From NCBI GenBank assembly GCA_023430945.1, contig JAEYYE010000138.1, forward strand, positions 1 through 20,058: 20,058 bases of DNA. Reading direction: 5' to 3'. Source of the DNA: Bacteroidota bacterium. Its GTDB lineage: Bacteria > Bacteroidota > Bacteroidia > Flavobacteriales_F > PHOS-HE28. The notes under the pieces were generated by a model. That model made no database searches, was not told the DNA's origin, and was given only the letters and a program-made list of their open reading frames with translations. Positions 18,299 through 20,058 of the stretch are shown here, piece by piece (position 1 is the stretch's first letter; each line of letters begins with the position of its first letter). The position numbers were made by a program, and so were the translations under genes.

Positions 18299-20058
18299 AT
18301 GAGCAAGAAGCTTTTCGAGGCCTTCATTCCAGCGATCCGATCGGATTGGGAACAACAGGTAGCCCGTGAACTGAAGGATCCCGCGCTGAAGGAAAAGTTG
18401 CGCCACCGGATCGAGGAGCGGATCGCGATCGATGCGTACATCAGCCATGAAGAAGCGCATGTAGTGAACGATCGGCCCGGTGTACTTCCGTTGATCCGCG
18501 GGTCGAAAAAGCGCAACAATGATTGGCGGAACACGCAGCCGATCGATGTGGATGCCGATGACGCGAATGATGTTCTGTTGAACGCGCTGATGAACGGTGC
18601 CGATTCAGCTGAACTTCACGGATCGGCCGAAGGCATCGCGCGTGCGGTGAGCGGTGTGCAATTCGCCGCGATCGATCTGCAATTGATCGAAGGGAGCGCG
18701 GCTGCCTTGCGCTGGTTCATCCATGAAAGTGAACGCCAGTCGGTGGAGCCTTCAGAATTCCGCTTCTGCGCCGCATTGCCGGCCGGTTCCGATCTATCCG
18801 GTATCAAGCCGTTGATCGCCAAATATCCATTCCTGCGACTTTTTTCGATCGACGATCGCCGCAGATCCGACCGATCGGAATTGATCTCCAGTTCAGTTCA
18901 TGTCCTGAATGAAGCTTCGTCTCGTTTAAAGGAACTGCTCGAGGCCGGTTTTCCGATCGATGATGCTGCAGCGCGGATCCAATTCCGGTTGCACCTTGGC
19001 GATGATCTTTTTGTGGAAGCTGCGCGCATCCGCGCGATCCGGCAGGTATGGGCCGAGGTGATCGCTTCGCATGATCCGCAACATGCATGTTCGCACAACA
19101 CCTGGATCCAGGCGGTCGTCTCCTATCCGCAACGTCAAACGGAACAGGATCACGAGAACCTGATCCGGGCTACGTTGCAGGCGATCAGCGCGATCGCCGG
19201 TGGTTGCGATGGCCTCACGATCCCTTCGCCGCCGCTGCCCTCGCCCACGAACCTCGACGAGCATCTTCCGCGCAGGCTCGCGCGCAACATCAGCAACCTG
19301 CTGCGCGAGGAATCCTTCCTTGCACGCGTGGCCGATCCGCTCGGTGGAAGCTTCACTGTGGAAGAACTCACCGCATCGATCGCATACACGCTTTCAGGGC
19401 AATTGCAGATCCATCGATCGGAGAATGTGAAGTACCATGTTGTTCCACCTTCCGCACCGATCGAAATCGATGGTATTGAACACGATCTTCCGAACCGTGA
19501 AGAGATCCCGCTGAAGTCACTGTACACCCGCATGGATCTGAACGATGTGGAGCACATGCGTTTCGGCGCTGGTGTTCCACCCTACCTGCGCGGCCCGTAT
19601 GCAAGCATGTACGCGATCCGCCCGTGGACGATCCGCCAATACGCCGGCTTCAGCACTGCGGAAGAAAGCAACGCGTTCTATCGCCGGAACCTCGAAGCCG
19701 GACAAATGGGATTGAGCGTCGCGTTCGATCTGGCCACCCACCGCGGTTACGACAGCGATCATTCGCGCGTGACCGGCGATGTCGGCAAAGCCGGTGTGGC
19801 GATCAGTTCCGTGGAGGACATGAAGATCCTTTTCGATCGGATCCCACTGGACAAGATGAGCGTTAGCATGACGATGAACGGCGCCGTGCTCCCGATCATG
19901 GCCTTCTTCATTGTTGCTGCGGAAGAACAAGGGGTGAAGCCGGAACAGTTGCAGGGCACCATCCAGAACGACATCCTGAAGGAATTCATGGTGCGCAACA
20001 CATACATCTATCCGCCCGGCGCAAGCATGCGGATCGTGGGCGACATCTTCTCTTATTG
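18299..20058 (+). CDS. Methylmalonyl-CoA mutase: MutA-like half fused in frame to MutB half (3' end beyond window)
   Basis: This frame is open from the ATG at 18299 to the window edge (586 codons, no stop), so the 3' end is missing. Residues 1 to about 370 match the small subunit MutA: KLFEAFIPAIRSDWEQQVAR at the start, VLPLIRGSKKRNNDW, IQFRLHLGDDLFVEAARIRA, and ADPLGGSFTVEELT. From about residue 394 the sequence becomes the start of the large catalytic subunit MutB: EEIPLKSLYTRMDLNDVEH, RGPYASMYAIRPWTIRQYAG (431-450, Tyr448 equivalent to substrate-contacting Tyr89 of the Propionibacterium enzyme), FSTAEESNAFYRRN, LATHRGYDSDH, GTIQNDILKEF and YIYPP. MutA normally continues for about 200 residues into a cobalamin-like domain and ends before a separate mutB. 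The mutase interconverts methylmalonyl-CoA and succinyl-CoA using adenosylcobalamin; the B12-binding DxHxxG region would lie past the edge. Confidence 0.9.
   Translation, partial: MSKKLFEAFIPAIRSDWEQQVARELKDPALKEKLRHRIEERIAIDAYISHEEAHVVNDRPGVLPLIRGSKKRNNDWRNTQPIDVDADDANDVLLNALMNGADSAELHGSAEGIARAVSGVQFAAIDLQLIEGSAAALRWFIHESERQSVEPSEFRFCAALPAGSDLSGIKPLIAKYPFLRLFSIDDRRRSDRSELISSSVHVLNEASSRLKELLEAGFPIDDAAARIQFRLHLGDDLFVEAARIRAIRQVWAEVIASHDPQHACSHNTWIQAVVSYPQRQTEQDHENLIRATLQAISAIAGGCDGLTIPSPPLPSPTNLDEHLPRRLARNISNLLREESFLARVADPLGGSFTVEELTASIAYTLSGQLQIHRSENVKYHVVPPSAPIEIDGIEHDLPNREEIPLKSLYTRMDLNDVEHMRFGAGVPPYLRGPYASMYAIRPWTIRQYAGFSTAEESNAFYRRNLEAGQMGLSVAFDLATHRGYDSDHSRVTGDVGKAGVAISSVEDMKILFDRIPLDKMSVSMTMNGAVLPIMAFFIVAAEEQGVKPEQLQGTIQNDILKEFMVRNTYIYPPGASMRIVGDIFSY

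Overview
The window looks like chromosomal DNA of a GC-rich member of the Bacteroidota, probably a flavobacteria-like lineage. Two secreted proteases carry C-terminal domains of the type IX secretion system. Several genes have a Bacteroidota-type -7 box (TAnnTTTG) close to the start codon. None of the starts I inspected has a good Shine-Dalgarno sequence. The end of the window carries Bacteroidota-style methylmalonyl-CoA mutase. The taxonomic call is inference; no rRNA is present.

Layout. 1-540 is the 3' end of uvrB. 638-1078 is a MarR-type regulator on the minus strand, bracketed by two copies of a 24-bp palindrome in opposite orientation. 1314-5129 holds two tandem paralogous lysyl-endopeptidase-like T9SS proteases. 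5130-5500 is non-coding and repeat-rich, with an 11-unit heptamer array and a dispersed-repeat-like motif. 5503-6577 is an AT-rich island of two small unknown genes; the second has a HEPN-like RNxxxH motif. The island ends in a long hairpin that resembles an integron attC site and contains no GATC at all, whereas the surrounding DNA is full of GATC. 6835-9567 (minus) is a VWA-type membrane protein followed by a DUF218 (YdcF/SanA-like) protein. 9674-10423 (minus) is fabG, divergent from a DUF922-like putative zinc protease (10491-11093). A 62-codon small ORF and an unknown 202-aa protein (minus) follow.

From 12171 to 17642 all genes are on the plus strand: a cold-shock-domain protein with a charged N-terminal extension, an NhaP2-type K+/H+ antiporter, dipeptidase E, and a tight SET-domain/MscS/CorA cluster in which MscS and CorA overlap by ATGA. 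The cluster ends in a strong 12-bp-stem terminator facing slyD (minus). Envelope, ion-homeostasis and osmotic functions dominate this stretch.

From 18299 to the right edge one uninterrupted frame joins a MutA-like (small subunit) half to the MutB (catalytic subunit) half of methylmalonyl-CoA mutase, with no stop between them. The open end lies outside the window. This apparent mutA-mutB fusion, the GATC-free cassette with its attC-like end, the genome-style GATC enrichment, and the duplicated operator around marR are the observations most worth following up.
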